A stretch of DNA of 60,000 nucleotides from Gnetum montanum (Eukaryota > Streptophyta > Gnetopsida > Gnetales > Gnetaceae), in the NCBI GenBank assembly GCA_015680685.1, contig MNCI01005810.1:64001-124000 (forward strand), read 5' to 3'. The translations under genes and the position numbers were made by a program. Positions 1-13,127 of the stretch are shown here, piece after piece; the first letter of the stretch is position 1, and the number at the start of each line of letters is the position of its first letter. The notes under the pieces were generated by a model. The model saw only the letters and a program-made list of their open reading frames with translations, had not been told where the DNA came from and searched no databases.

Positions 1-760
1 TAGTAGTGATGAGTGAAAGTAGTGTAGCTTGTAGAGCCACAAGGAGATATAGGCTATTAGACGTAATATCCACAAGTATTCGATTGCTTGTAAGGATATT
101 CTTACCTTGGTGGTGACATCCCACATGATTGTGAATTTTGCCATTGCTAATGTTGCTCTTAAGGTTAAGGTGATACTCCACTTAGATACTATTGTGTTCG
201 GTGAAACTAGTATGTGTAATTGCCTTGTGGCTAATGTGATCTCCTAGGTGATTGCTTCCTTGCCAATTTCAGATTCAATGCATACACCCTAGATTCTTGC
301 AAATGTGACACTATAGGAAAACATTTCTTTGGATGCTCATATTAAAAATATTCACATTCATCATCATTTGTTTCTAAAGTTACAACCTTCTCAACTACTA
401 CAACTTTACCTTTTTATTAATAGTATTTTTTTTTATATCTTTCTATCTTCTTTCTTATCTATCTCTACACCCTTGCTTCATCTTCTCCTTAACTATTTTA
501 ACAGAAGTTTGAAACTTCTCATCTAAGGAGTCCCATATTTTATCCACCTTAGCCAATGTTTTAGTAATAGATTTATGAATCAGCAAGGTTTTCCTTCACA
601 TCATCTTATCTAGTGGTGCTTCCTCCTTTGAATCATAGAAATGCACCTCCCTTTTGCAAATAGAGGAATCTTTGTTATACTCTACATTTTCTCTTTTCTT
701 TAACTCTCCTTCATACTTTGCCACTTAATCAATTAGTCTTTGGATTTGATAGGCTCTTAG
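1..760. other. Unassigned AT-rich sequence
   Basis: No retroelement domain, RNA gene or convincing reading frame is visible. A 65-codon frame at 329-526 is low complexity (Leu, Ser, Phe, His rich) and is not treated as a gene. Confidence 0.5.
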
Positions 761-879
761 CTCCAAAAGTATTCATTTAGCATAGACTCCAAGGGTTTCT
801 CTAGTTTTTTTTGGAGCCCATGTATAATGTGGTAAAGCTGCTTCCTTTGAGAAAATCCATGGTATTGACATCGGTGTAA

Positions 880-3240
880 GAGGGAGCAGTACCTATGCAA
901 GGCTTGGAAAAGGCTATGTGGGTAGTAGTAGGTGAGATGGAAATAGCATGGGAGTGTTGCATAGAGAGGAATAGCTAGTGACACATAGCCAACCATAACT
1001 ACTTATTGGTCCTAATCCTAAGGGTCAGAGTCAAAGCTTAAATTTTAATTTATATATATATATTTGTTATTTTTATTAAATAAAATAGTTAAACATAATT
1101 AAAGTATATTAATTTTTTAAGATGAAAAAGCTTAATTAAAGTATATTAAGCTTGACTTTGATGATTAGCTATATGAAGCATAAGATGTTAATATTAGTAG
1201 TTATGAGATCTTGGGTTTGATTTTGAGTCATAAATTTTTAACATTAATATTTTTTATGGGAGGATGAAATATTTAAATAAGCACTCATTGTATGCAAAAA
1301 AAAAAAACACATCTAGAATTAAGATTTATTATTGCTGAAGTCCAAAACATTGGACATGGACAATAAGGTTTCTTAAGAAGTCACCCATCCTAGTAGTACT
1401 CCATGATGAGCATGCTTAATTATAGAATTTTATTTCCAATAGCTACCAATGTGACAAATTACCTTTTCAAAACTTTCTCTATGTTTTCAAATTTAAATTT
1501 TATTATTTTTTTAACATGTTTGAAAATTTCACCAATTAAAACAATTAATTTTCTTTTTCAATTAATGAAAAATTTCCTATTGCTAAACCCACTGAGGAGG
1601 TAGGTTGGCATCATTGGTAGTATTAGTTAGAGTAATGTTGAAGGTAGTATTTTATAGTACTAACAATGTCCATCATAGTTTCATGGGAGGTAGGATTTTA
1701 TGACACTAGTGGTGTATGCAGAGCTCCACATGAGGTAATATTTTATGGTGCCAATGATGTCCATAGTCATTCTGGACTATGGAAATTTCTAGATGAATTT
1801 TTTGCAACAACAAAGAAAAAGGCAGTAGTGATGGAGATGTAGACAATGTAGTTCCTAGAAAATTCAATCATTGGAAAACTAAAAATCCAAGGCTACAATA
1901 GCCTAATCTTGGATCTCAAGGGCCTCTAAAAAATAGGATCTAAGTTACCTTGGATGGTCTTGTGGATCACCCATGGACTTGTAAAGTGTAAATGAAAATG
2001 AAAATAGGAATGGAATTGTATATTTGAATGAAAAAAAATTATCATAGAATTAATCATGAAAATGAATATGCACTACAAATGTACTAAAAACATTATTGAA
2101 TGAAAGTGTAAAGTTCAAAAAGTATAGATGATATGCTCAAATGCATAAGAAGTTGGCTTAGATGAAGCTTAATGCTTGTTAAAGTTGGTAGGTTATATTC
2201 TATAGTTGATCTCCATGATTTAGGTACTTTCTAACTCTAATCACTTAGAAATATTTGCTGGTTTTCATTTAGGTCTAAAACTTTGATTACAAGTGGTGTT
2301 AACAATGGTGTACAATCTTGTTCTAATGGTACTATACTAAGAGTCTCTAGTGCTCAGCGTAAATGTCAAATGGAGTATAAAAGTGCTTGAGGCTACAAAA
2401 TGCTATGGATTACACAAATGCTTATTTGAGATTACTAAACATTGATGAAGTGTGTAACCTAGATATGGTGTTTACATTTGGCTTTTATAGGTCTTTGGTT
2501 GTTGATTTCATGTTGCAACTTTCTACCATGATTGTTGATAGATTTGCATTAGTTGTAGGTGTAATGTCTATGATTCTAGCATAGTTGACCATTTATGGTA
2601 GGTCTTAATGCACCAAGGCCACCAAAACCCATCCAAGTGCTAAAAATAGTTAATGGACTTTTGTGACTACACTAGTCTTCACCTCAACTACACTAGCCTT
2701 AGAAGATTATGTTGGCATTTGTTGAAATCCATTGAAATCATGGTAACTATTATAGCCAAATTGTAGCTACTGAAAGTTTGTCACAACTACACTAGCCATT
2801 CTTTCACCATTAGAAAACTATTATGACTATGTTGGAAAACTCTAGGAAAATTAAAAACCCAATAATACCAATGTTGATCTTGTACAGCTACATTGGATTT
2901 TGTGGTAACTATGGTAGATGTTATTGGGAGATGAAAACCCAAAACCATCTATGTTGGGTGTAGATGGTTCTAATGTAGTTGATATTGTACCCTTACAAAA
3001 ACCCATGAAAATGCCAAATTTTGGAATCTCCCAAGGCATTTTTTAGCCTTCGCAAGCCCAAATATAGACATGAAATTTATTTTTCCACTTGGTAAGTGAG
3101 AAAATAGCAACTTATGAGGCATTTTGTATTCCAAAAAAGCTAAAGTATGCAAGATTACAACTCATAGGCCACAAACCTAACATATACAATAAGGTCTTCC
3201 CTGAAGTTGGATGGTGAAGATTACAAGTTAAAAAATCTAT
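880..3240. repeat. Long unknown repeat D, copy 1
   Basis: This stretch recurs, diverged, at about 3.8-6.4 kb. Shared landmarks in the same order are the phrase around 1,010-1,030 (counterpart near 4,010-4,030), the 'cataattaaagtatatta' segment near 1,093-1,110 (near 4,107-4,124), the 'cttgggtttgatt' segment near 1,210 (near 4,203), a minisatellite, 'ttttataggtc' near 2,484 (near 5,887) and 'ggtgaag.ttacaa' near 3,220 (near 6,350). A block present at 4.86-5.35 kb in the other copy is missing between about 1.8 and 1.9 kb. No coding domain or LTR terminus was recognised; it could be an old non-autonomous element or a large satellite unit. Confidence 0.55.
1600..1790. repeat. Minisatellite of about 55 bp in repeat D
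   Basis: Imperfect tandem units carry the core 'gaggtaggattttatg' followed by variants of 'ctaatgatgtccat'. About three degraded units are visible here. The same unit occurs at 4,590-4,785. Confidence 0.5.
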
Positions 3241-3244
3241 TTTC

Positions 3245-6200
3245 TTCATGGTATTTTAGATAACAACAAAGATGTCATGTGAGGTAGTGAGAAAAATGGA
3301 GCAAAACATGGAGGATAATGCTAGAGTATAGGGCATGTAGGTAGATGCAACCAAAATCAATGTAGTAGCATGATGCAATGCTTGGTAAGAATGGCATAGG
3401 ATGACAAGACATGAAGAGCATGGAATTAAGGATAGTGTTGGAGAGACAACAACAAAGGAACAATGGCATGGACTACATAACATAATAGCACACATAGTTA
3501 AGAAAGGATGAAATAGTGCATAGTAACTACAAGGAGGTAGTGCACAGTGATAGCTTACACCCATTGCCTAGCAAGTGTAGCTATGGAAGTGGCCATTACT
3601 ATGATGGTTGGAATGATTTCTTTTCTTGTCGCTTGGCCATAATTGTTGACCTACTATTGTGGAGGATGATAGAAAATGTCAAACTTGGAAATTCCTAGGA
3701 CAAGTCAGCCCTACTAGTCATGTCCTACTATGATTCTTCATGGTAATGTGATGGCTATGCTCTAGCTAGGTTGATCCTACTAGTTGTAGTAGGCGTAGAG
3801 GGACATGAATGTGATGATAGTGCATGGACCATGAAAGGGCTATGTGAGACATAAATGAGGATTTCTTACATTGGTGTAGTAGTGGTGGGATTAGACACTA
3901 TAGTTGGAATGATGCAAAAGAATAGAGGTGACATAGAGAAACATAGAAATAGCACAGGGCTACACAACTAGTGGAAGGTATCCCATCATAGTGGCTAGCT
4001 TATCTTGATCCCTAAGGTTAGTACCAAAGCCTAAATTATATATTTTATATTTTCTAAATATATTTATTCTTATTTTAAATATATTTATGAATGAAAATAG
4101 TTAAATATAATTAAAGTATATTAAGGTTTTAACAATGAAAAAATTTCCTTTTGTGGTCAACTGTATGAAGCATAATATATTAAAGTTAATAATTTGGAGG
4201 TCTTGGGTTTGATTCTCAACCTTAATTTTTTAAAATTCACTTTTTTATGGGAGGTTAAAATATGTAGAAAAATGTCTTAATTTGGTAAGAAAGACATCCA
4301 AAATCAAAATTTATTCCTACTAAATTCCAAAATTTTTATCTTAGAAAAGAAGCATTCCCAAGAGGTCAACCATTCCTGTACTACTCAGGATTACTATGCT
4401 TAATTATAGAATTTTCATCCTATTTGATGGAAATGTGCTAAATTTCCTTTTTGAAAATATTCTCTGCATTTTTACATTTAAAGTTTACCTTCTATTTTTA
4501 ATGTGTTTAAAATTTTTATTAATTAAAAAGAAATTTAATGTGTTTGAAATATCCATCGATTGACAAAAATATTTTTCCATTGTTGAACCTACCAAGGAGG
4601 TAGGATGGTAGTGTCCATGGTGTCCTTTAGAGATTCATGGAAGGCAAGATATTATGGTGCTAGCAATGTTCATAGAGTTCCATGGGAGGCAATAGCTCTA
4701 TGCAATGTAGGATGTTATGACACTAGGGATGTCCATAGAGCTTCATGGGAGGTAGGATTTTATAGTGTTAATGATATTTGCAGTTAATGTATGGGGTTTT
4801 TAATGAAGGTGAAGGTGAAGGTAGCTATGATGGAGCCATAGCTAGTGGCAAAAAAAGCATGCACATTAATGAAAAAGATAATGTAAAACATGAAGGATGG
4901 TACTAAAGTGCAAGGTGGATGGGTAGATGCAACAAAAAATTAGTGTAATAGTAGGGTTCAATACTTCGTAAGGATGGTGCATGATGACAAGGCATGTAGA
5001 TCACAAGATTGAATATAGTGGCACATAGGCAATAGTAGAGGAATGACAGCATGAGCTACATGAAATGATGATAACTATGATGAAAGATGAAATAGTGTGC
5101 AGTAGGAGATAGAACATAGTGCAAGAAAATAGGTTGCATTGAATATGTGGCAAGCATGGTTGTGGTGGATTACCATGACTATGGTGATCACAAGGATTTC
5201 TCTTGTTTTTAGTTGGTCATAATTAGTGGCCTAGTGCTATGGAGGATGATGAAGGATAGTAAGATTGACCATACCTATTGTAAGCTAGCCCTGTTAGTGG
5301 AGGCCTATAGTGAGGCATTGTGATAATATGGTAATCTTACCTTAGCCAATTCTTACACTAGAAAAATTTAGTGTTGGAAAACATAATATCTCTAGTGAAA
5401 TAGTTTGACCTCAAATCCCATAGGCCTTGAGAAAGGAATCCAAAGCATCTTGTATAGTCTTGCCAATCATCCAAGGACATAGAATTTGTAAAACAATGTA
5501 AAAAATTCAATAAAAATGTAAATCTAACCCAAGAGAAAAAAAAACTTACACAAAATAAATAAAATACTAATTTTATTAAAATTATAAATTTTTATAGGAA
5601 CAAATTTTAAAAGAGTACAAGTTTTTGTGCTTAAAATTCACAAAGAGCTATGTAGAAGATGCTTGGAGTTTTGTGAAGTTGGTAGAGTGTGTTTTGGAAT
5701 TAGCTTCACAATTGAAATGCTCCAAAGTGATACTCCCATAGCTCCTTATTCTTTCTTTAGTATTGGATCTATTTGGTGGCTGCTAAAATGGTGGTTGGAA
5801 TTTCTATTGATTTGCAATGCTCTAAGAGTCTCTTTGCTCAACCTACATGCAAAATTTTCCAAAATTTTTTATGAAGTGATCATCTTTAGTTTTTATAGGT
5901 CATTGGCTTTTGATAAATTGCTAAAAATTTCTACCATAATTATTGACAGATTGCTACAAATTTCCAACATTGCAAGACATCAACCCTAGCTTATTTATTC
6001 AATTTTGGAATGTTTGATACATGAATGTTATCATTTTCTAGGTTCCACAAAGATACACTAGCTTTAAAAAAAAGATACATCAGCTTCATGATAAATATGC
6101 TAGCCTTTACAAAGATACGCTAGGTCCCATAGAAAATATGCTAGCCACACCACAAAAATCAAATCCCAAGAATTTATACGCTAGTTGTAGAAAATCTCAG

Positions 6201-6380
6201 TGTATAAACTACTTTGACCAACTTAAAAAGTGAGGTAATAACAACTTTTGAAGATTTTTTTTTGGCCTCAATAACTTAGTGTATGTGAGATTTCAGCCTC
6301 TGAACTACAAACTTCACATTTATAATAAGATCCTACCTTAAACTTAATGGTGAAGGTTACAATGTCAAACACTAGGAAAA
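3245..6380. repeat. Long unknown repeat D, copy 2
   Basis: Second, longer copy of the repeat at 0.9-3.2 kb. Its block at about 3,290-3,430 is itself repeated at about 4,880-5,010 (shared 'gtagatgcaac' and 'gatgacaag.catg' landmarks), so the order is Z-X-Z'-Y against X-Y in copy 1. Divergence between copies is high, with many indels. The 120-codon frame at 5,627-5,989 is within the repeated part and resembles no family I know. Confidence 0.5.
4590..4785. repeat. Minisatellite of about 55 bp in repeat D, second copy
   Basis: About four degraded units of the same 'gaggtaggattttatg...gatgtccatagagcttcatgg' type as at 1,600-1,790. The short plus-strand frame here is a translation of the repeat and is not a gene. 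Confidence 0.55.
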
Positions 6381-9070
6381 TAAGTTGCAACATGAATTTT
6401 CTTTGTTGTGTTTCATTTGTCTCTCTTTATTGATGTTTTGAGGATTCACCCAAGAAACATTGACAAATAATGAAAAACATAACTATAGGTTTATTAGCAA
6501 CGTTTCCTCTCCATGCTTGATTTTGTAGGTATTGAACCATGCTGATGAGTGCTTGTGATGGAAAGATAAGGCTATAGGATGAAGGCTATATTTGGTTAAA
6601 AGGTAATGATCATAGGTTTCACAATGAATTCCACATGTTAACATCATAGTTATGGTATGGAAGTGATATTCTTGTTTATAGGTAAGGTGTTCATACTTCA
6701 TGCTTTGAAGTGTTGATTACTCAGTAATGTTTTTGAGGAACCAACACTCATCTCCAATGCTTAAATTAAACCATTGATTTTACTTTTAGGCTTCATTGCC
6801 CTCATGGCTTCTTTGGTAATTTTCTTCTCCATTTTCTCTTTTTTTTTGGTTGCTTATTTTCATTGTTGCAAAGGTAGGATGTACTAGGAGGACTATCGTG
6901 GTGATCACAAGATGACCACAAGTACTGGTTTAAAGATTTTGGGTGTAAGGGTTTCATGATGAAAATTTTGTCATAGGTAGTGATGCAGAGTATGGTCATG
7001 CCTACTTTACCTTAGCATGGAAGTTCCTAGTGGTGAGGACGAAGCATGGATTTGATCCTCACTTATGCCTTGTGGAACCCCTAAGTGTTACAAGTCCATT
7101 TGATTTTCAAAGATTTTTGTTGTAAAAAAATTTCTTTTCTTTCATTTTTTATGGTTTAAGTTAGGCTTTGAAAATAAATCTATCATCTTAGATTGTTATT
7201 TTGGGATCTATATGGTTATTTTCTTTATTATATTAACCAAATTATATTGCAAGTTGTTAACTATGTTTTCAAATCCTTGTTCTATGCGTAGAGAATATTT
7301 CTAAAAGAATTACTCTAGGTTCTTAAGGCTAAGGTTTAGTAACTCTACTAAAATTGTTGGCAACGAATTATGATATTATGATGTTTGAATGGTTTTTGTT
7401 GTAATGGTATGTTTTGGGCAAGATCATCGTTATGTATTGTTATTACTATAAAGAAAGATGTGTTGTAGAATGATGTGATGGTTGGAGTACTCTAGGGAGG
7501 ATATGAAATGAGATTAATGATGATTGTGAGGATTAGAAATGTAATTATTAAGTAAAAATTAAATTAAATTTTCAATTAAATTTTTTATAAAATATGTTTA
7601 AAACATAAGAAAGGAAAAAAAGTCTTATCTATTAATTAATGTAGGTGCGAGTAAGAGAGTTTCCTAAGAATTCTGGATAGGACTGAGAAAAATGTTGCAA
7701 AGTTTATTTGAGTTGAGAAGATTGTGGTGGAATAATATCCATAATGTTGATTTTATATGGATGAAGATCAATGTGTGAGACATAATTTCCTTTTTCATCT
7801 ACTAGTCTAAGGAAGAATATTTGTCTTAATGTTTAAATAAAAGGTTCTTCTCTATAGAGTTTGAATATATTTTCTATTTACCTCTAACGTTCATATTTTT
7901 AATTCATAGAAACCCTCTGAAGAATATTTTTCCATGTTTAATCCTAATCTAGAATGCTCACATATGTAACTATCTAGGAAATATCATGCTATGAAGTTTT
8001 TATGTCTTTGTAAAATTAAAAGGATTTTTGCCTCCAATTTTCAAAAGATCTTGATTAAGAACATGAACCTGGAAGATCATTTAGAGCAACAAGAGAGCAT
8101 CTTCCCACTCTCTTTGTTGCTTAACTTAACATTATTAATGTAAATATGGAATAGGTTTAGTTGATGGATATGCACTGTAGTAGCATAATTGTGTTTCAAA
8201 TAATTTCTCTTTTTCCTTACTACAAATGTTTACACAAAAATAGTTTTGTAATTTTTTATTTACTACAATGGTACCAAAGGATTTGATGATTTCCCACATT
8301 GCTTCAATAAGTTAAATCCTAACTTAAACTTTTGAACATTTTAAAAAGTTAAATTTTAACTTTAATAAGATGGAGAACCTAGTAGGGAATATTAAAGAAC
8401 AAACTTTACGAGCTTTTCCATTACATGAATGCATCATCATCACAGTACATCTGCAGAACACCATGAAATGAAATGAAATGGAAACTTAGAAAAAACTAAC
8501 TTTTCAAAGTTTTATATGGCCACATCAATGCCTACACAAGCTAGCTGGAAGTATAAGGTTTATGTTATAGGAGTATTAACTTTAGCATAATATCTTTGCT
8601 TTACATATCAATTTTTGACCAAAATGATAGTCATTATTTTTCCTATGTCAAATTTTTAACAAGGACATCAAATGTTCTTGAGTATAATATTATTTATGGA
8701 TAAGCTCACTAATGGTTATTTTCTTTATTGTTTGTAGGCCTCTAGTCATGATAGTGATGAAGTTGGTAACAATGTTGATGATGGTCTCCCTCCTTCTTTC
8801 ATTGCTCTATCTTGGTCATTAATAATCTAGCTATGTCTAGTTATTTTAATTGCATAATTTTTGTATCTATTCTATTTGGAAATAATGGTCACAAAAACCA
8901 TGTATTTTTTCTATTTTTCTATGTTGCATAGTGTAACTTTGTTTATAGACATATGTATATTTTGATGTTCTTTGGTTATTGTCACATTGTGTGACTACAT
9001 ATACTATTTTGTTTGAAATTTTTTTTTGTATCCTATATTTTTCATATTTCATTTTAATGTTTTGAGTAAT
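6381..9070. other. AT-rich stretch without recognised features
   Basis: Neither strand shows a retroelement domain, long frame, tandem array or RNA gene. Only small low-complexity patches occur, such as 'aaatg' repeats near 8,463. It may be older degraded transposon or unique intergenic DNA; element C stops near its right border. Confidence 0.5.
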
Positions 9071-9119
9071 ATTATGAAATAAATTTTGGTAATAAAGTTA
9101 AAAATGCAACAAATGTAAA

Positions 9120-9530
9120 AAGAAAGGCCACAAGTGTACTAGTTTTAGGCCTTGGTAGGCCATGATCCATAGTTTTCTAGCAAGAATGGAATGCTCTCTA
9201 AAGAGCATATAAGGATAAAACCAATCATGAGATATGATATAATGTTGCAATGGTAAACAAATGACTATTATCCAAATAAGGAATAAGGTGTTTACTATGA
9301 ACTTGTTGTTTGATCTTTGATAGATAAATGAATCCCTTTTTCATGATCTTATACCCACCATATCTCTTGTTTACCATGTCAAGATGCATGAATTTTCATT
9401 GGTCATCCCATGTCACAAGGTTGGTGTTGCTAGCATCATTGTCATCCTTGTTGTTGATCCTAATTTGGGTATCAAGTGTTTTCTCTTGAAACTCCACCTT
9501 CAAAACTTAGTCAATGTTGACATACTTAAC
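9120..9530 (-). pseudogene. Element C: post-protease remnant and boundary repeat
   Basis: This short tail follows the element C protease on the minus strand. Near its left end (9,140-9,190) it contains 'tagttttaggcc', the same motif that forms arrays directly after protease in elements A1 and A+. Homology to any retroelement is lost to the left of about 9.1 kb, so the rest of pol and a 3' LTR of C are not seen. Confidence 0.45.
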
Positions 9531-9960
9531 AAATAGTAGTGATATATTATTCCCATGAATGATAATTTCACCACCATCATATGTCAAGGAGATATCCTAG
9601 TGTATTTGAGATGATACTGAATGAAGCTCATGTAGGGATGGTCTTCCTAGTATCATGTTGAAGTTGGGTGTCTCTTCAACCACTAGGAAGTTTGTAGATG
9701 TAGGGAATTGCTTACCAACTAAGAAATCCAAGGAGGTACAACCTTGCACTCCTACTTATGATCCATTAAATGACTTAAATGCTAAGGTAGTAGTTTCTTG
9801 GATATTCTAAGTTAAACCTAGTTTTTCAACAATGTTGCATGGTATCATGTTAGTCACTACCCCATCATCCACATGAACATAATGAACCTTACACTTTACA
9901 ACACATATAGTAATGAGAATAGGATTAGATAGTACTTATTTATTTCAAGAGTAAATCTTC
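9530..9960 (-). pseudogene. Element C: retroviral-type aspartic protease, decayed
   Basis: The minus-strand translation shows the active-site context HVDDGVVTNMIP followed by VEKLGL, a downstream KSFNGS, and NFNMILGRPSL, the usual order in Ty3/gypsy proteases of this lineage. The family normally has D-[ST]-G-A; here it is DDGV, so the Ala is changed. Elements A and B carry the same block (DDGA and DDSA). Several stops interrupt the frame. It would have cut the Gag-Pol polyprotein. It lies directly downstream of C gag and is certainly inactive. Confidence 0.75.
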
Positions 9961-11188
9961 ACCTCATTATCATGAAATTTAAGAATGGATTAATGTCCAT
10001 TTTCCCTAAGTGAATCTTGCTCAATTACAGAGTTGATTGACTCTTTATTGGTTAGCATGTCTCTACTCATAGGAATAGAATCCAATACTTGAACTAGTAC
10101 ATTTCTATGAGAAAGAGAAGTCATGAATAGGTTGTATAAATTTGGTGACATGTTCTTTTGTTTGATGAACCATTTGGCTTACTTCATTGTTATGAGAAAA
10201 TTATTTCCCTTGGTGTGTGATCTTTCAATTTTAGTGGTTTTAATTTTCTCCATTCTTTCTAGAGTTTATGGCTCATGTTTCAATGTAGGTGCCTTGGATC
10301 CCTTGTCTGGTGTATCTAGTTTTGGTATAGACCTAGGTGGGCCAACTTACTTTGAAGCCTTTTGTTATTGATTACCTTTAATGGGCTTCATTATCGATTT
10401 GGTGACAAGTTGCTTTCATTGTCATTACTGTGATGGTTTCTTGGTAACCACTAAATTTTTGGCCACTATAGGTGGGATTTGATTGTGGGTTATCATAGGT
10501 TTTCTCATTGAAGGTAGAGGGACCTAGATAAAAATGGTTCCTTAGGCTTTGGAGGATTAGTATCTCATGGTTTGGGTTATGAAGTTGATGCTACAAAAGG
10601 GGGGATAGGTATGATAAAAATTATTTTAGGAGCTAAAGGTGGTGGTAGGCATATGATGAAGGGCTCTTTAGGCTTTGCGTTTTAGGACCAAGTACTAGCT
10701 ATTGGTCCTATAATGATAATTGGTTTCTTAGGATGATTAGATTGTTTGATTTCTATGAATTAGGCTATAGTGTAAGAGTTGTTGTTGGTTCTTAGAGAGT
10801 AAGGCTAATTCAACATCAACTCTTCATGGTTGTTCATCTTGTGGAGGTCATCCTTTAATGCTACACAAAAATTAATGTGATGAATAACTCTTGAAGTACT
10901 TTGATAGCTTTGGATCATCTTCAATTGCTATTTTTAAATATCTAACTATGTCACAAAGATGATGATGCCTCCTACAAGCTTCCTCAAAAAATTTCATATG
11001 TTGTATATGATTGTATTTAAGCAATTATTCTAAAAGCTTAGAGGACTTCATAGGTAACCTAGTGTACTTTGATCTATCCTTCCATCCAAAGTTTGGTCTT
11101 GGTTGATTTGGTGTGTAGCAAGTGGACAATTACAATGAGTGAGAAGATGTATTGTATGATGGTGAATTTTTTATCCTTGGATACTATG
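9961..11188 (-). pseudogene. Element C: gag C-terminal half, decayed
   Basis: The minus strand reads a degraded gag: a segment like LPMKSSKLLE...LLKYNHIQHMKFFEEA, matching LLPVKPSKLLKQLLGLGYIQHK in A1 gag, then a poorly preserved linker up to the protease. It ends at the duplicated target site GTCAT. Its N-terminal half lies 19 kb away at 30,243-31,082: removing 11,194-30,242 places the MTIV motif typical of these gags across the restored site. Many stops; no function. Confidence 0.7.
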
Positions 11189-11193
11189 GTCAT
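11189..11193. other. Target-site duplication of element B, left copy (GTCAT)
   Basis: GTCAT directly precedes TGTGCTAATT, the left LTR-B terminus, and is repeated at 30,238-30,242 just after the right LTR-B terminus. Both flanks are gag of element C in the same orientation. Confidence 0.75.
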
Positions 11194-12234
11194 TGTGCTA
11201 ATTGAAATGGTCAGTGTGAGGATGGAAGGAAAAAAGAAATGCCGAAAGATTACTAGAGAGACATAGCCGACCTTGCCTTCGTGTGAGGGGAAGATGAAAG
11301 AGAAATGAAGGCAAAGTTCCTTGGATGGTCTACATGCAAATTAACCAAGGAATTCTTTGAGTGTAAGCTATGGCTTGTGCTAGGGTTATCGTAACTGGTG
11401 ATGTATGAAATGTAAACAAAGCGTAAAAAAAAACTATGACGACGTATACAGAAGCGTAAAATAGATTAAAAATAGAGAAAAAAATGTAATGGAAGGTAAT
11501 AATGAACTGTATTGTATTGCTTAACAAGGATGTGCACCAGTCAAAGCGTAGTTGTGTGTGTGGATGGCAAGTCAAGCACTAAGCGCCAGAGTGATGTGTT
11601 TACAGGTGCTTGGATGCTAGGAGTCACATGCACTCGAGTGTCCAAAGTCGCTAGTTGATGCTTCTAAAGTTGTCAACCTCCAAAATTGCTAACACCCATT
11701 TATGTGAATGGATGGGGTATTGATAAGGTTTGGCTAGGCTTGGGTGTGAAATTCATGGATGAGATCAACGGTTGAGAGATGAGAGGGAAACAGATTGTGT
11801 GACAGGTGTTTGATGGACAGCTGCATGTGAATTGGATGTGCATAGGTAGGCTACATTCTTGAATGGATGCATTGTATCTTACAACGTGTATTGGCTTATG
11901 CAAGCTAGCTTATGACCATAGAAGAAAATAAAATTTGAAGTGTAAGAGCTTGACAAACTCACAAATGGTAAAAATTTACGATAAAAATGATAGTGTACAA
12001 CAAGAGAAATTGACTTCGATTCATTTGGAACTTCTTGATCCATGGATTGACTACTGCAGGGTGCTAATGTGAGTGGTTTTGTGGCTGTTTGAGGCATTTT
12101 TGTCTCAAAAAAGCTTTTAGTATGAGTTTATTTTGTCTTGGCATGTCCTCAGTGTGTGTTTGGCATGCTTTTGACTAGGTGTGATTAGTACTCACGCTGC
12201 CAATGTGAGCTTAGCATGACCTGAGCGTGACCTG
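11194..12234 (-). repeat. LTR-B, 3' copy, truncated
   Basis: It aligns over its whole length with 28,414-29,435: same 'tatggcttg..agggttatcgtaac' segment (11,367 and 28,587), same 'ctatgacga..tatacagaag' segment, and same end near 'ctgccaa.gtgagct'. The upstream 800 bp of LTR-B are missing; LTR-A begins exactly at 12,235 (TGTAGTGACT). The TATA equivalent here is mutated (TATCAATA on the minus strand, 11,719-11,726). Confidence 0.8.
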
Positions 12235-13110
12235 TGTAGTGACTAAAAACATTGATGGCTAGAAACACTGAGAGGTTATCAAGTGAACAGTTTTAACCTC
12301 AGATCTGTGCAAGGGATGTGCTAGATAAAATAGAAATGGGGCACCTTGAATGGTCTTTTCAATAAGATAGTGACTTAATTGGTGTAATATAACCTTTCAT
12401 GAAAATTTAATTTTGAAATGATGTTTGTAGTGTAATATAACAATTATTAAATGAAACAGGGCAAAAAATAATGTAAAGATGAAACTTAGTAGGGTCGCTC
12501 ATCAGAATGCTTGTGAGGGAATTGTTTGTGTGGTCATCTTTTCTTTTACTGACCTTTGATCTCTCGTCGGAATGCTTAGAGAGGGTTATTGCAAAACAGC
12601 TGATTTGCCATTTTTTAGGCATGTTTTTGTGTGTGAGATTTTGCTCTTTTATGCTTTTGCTTTTGCTGTTCACATTTGGAAATAACCTTGTTGTTGCAGT
12701 ACTGGTGTTCCTTTCCCAAGATGAGTTGTGTTACATCCATGTGGGGCTTTTAACCTACCTATAGATGCTTCCCATGCGGTGAGTTGCATTATGTGCATCA
12801 TGGACTTTGCGGTTGGGCATATGGAAGAGCTTTACAAGTATCAAGAAAAATTTGCAAAAGAGGTGAGGGAGTGAGAATTTTGGGTGTAAGGAATGAGGTA
12901 AAGGAGAAAAAGGGAAAAGATAGGATGTGCACTTCAAAGTAGCCAAGCTAGTTAAGATGACCATCTTGTAACGATGTAGTCTCCAGCTATCATGGAAAAA
13001 CACACCTCTAACTGATGCCCTTATGGCATGTGTCTTGCAAACACAACAGAGAGCAAACTAGAAGAAACAACCATGATGCAAAATGAAGGCAAAGGTCTTG
13101 CTTAATTTGG
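12235..13110 (-). repeat. LTR-A, 3' copy of A1, with internal deletion
   Basis: It starts with the family terminus TGTAGTGACT (plus reading). 12,240-12,410 matches 19,795-19,940 and 49,700-49,850; 12,480-13,100 matches 21,650-22,280. The promoter and 'gctatgctacgc'-rich part between them is absent, so this LTR could not drive transcription. The short frames read here in both directions are LTR translations. Confidence 0.75.
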
Positions 13111-13127
13111 ATGTATAAGCATGCTCC

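Noticed and set aside
1-9070. Short frames of 60-120 codons in the AT-rich left part
   Set aside because: Low complexity or no domain, no splice structure or homology; expected by chance.
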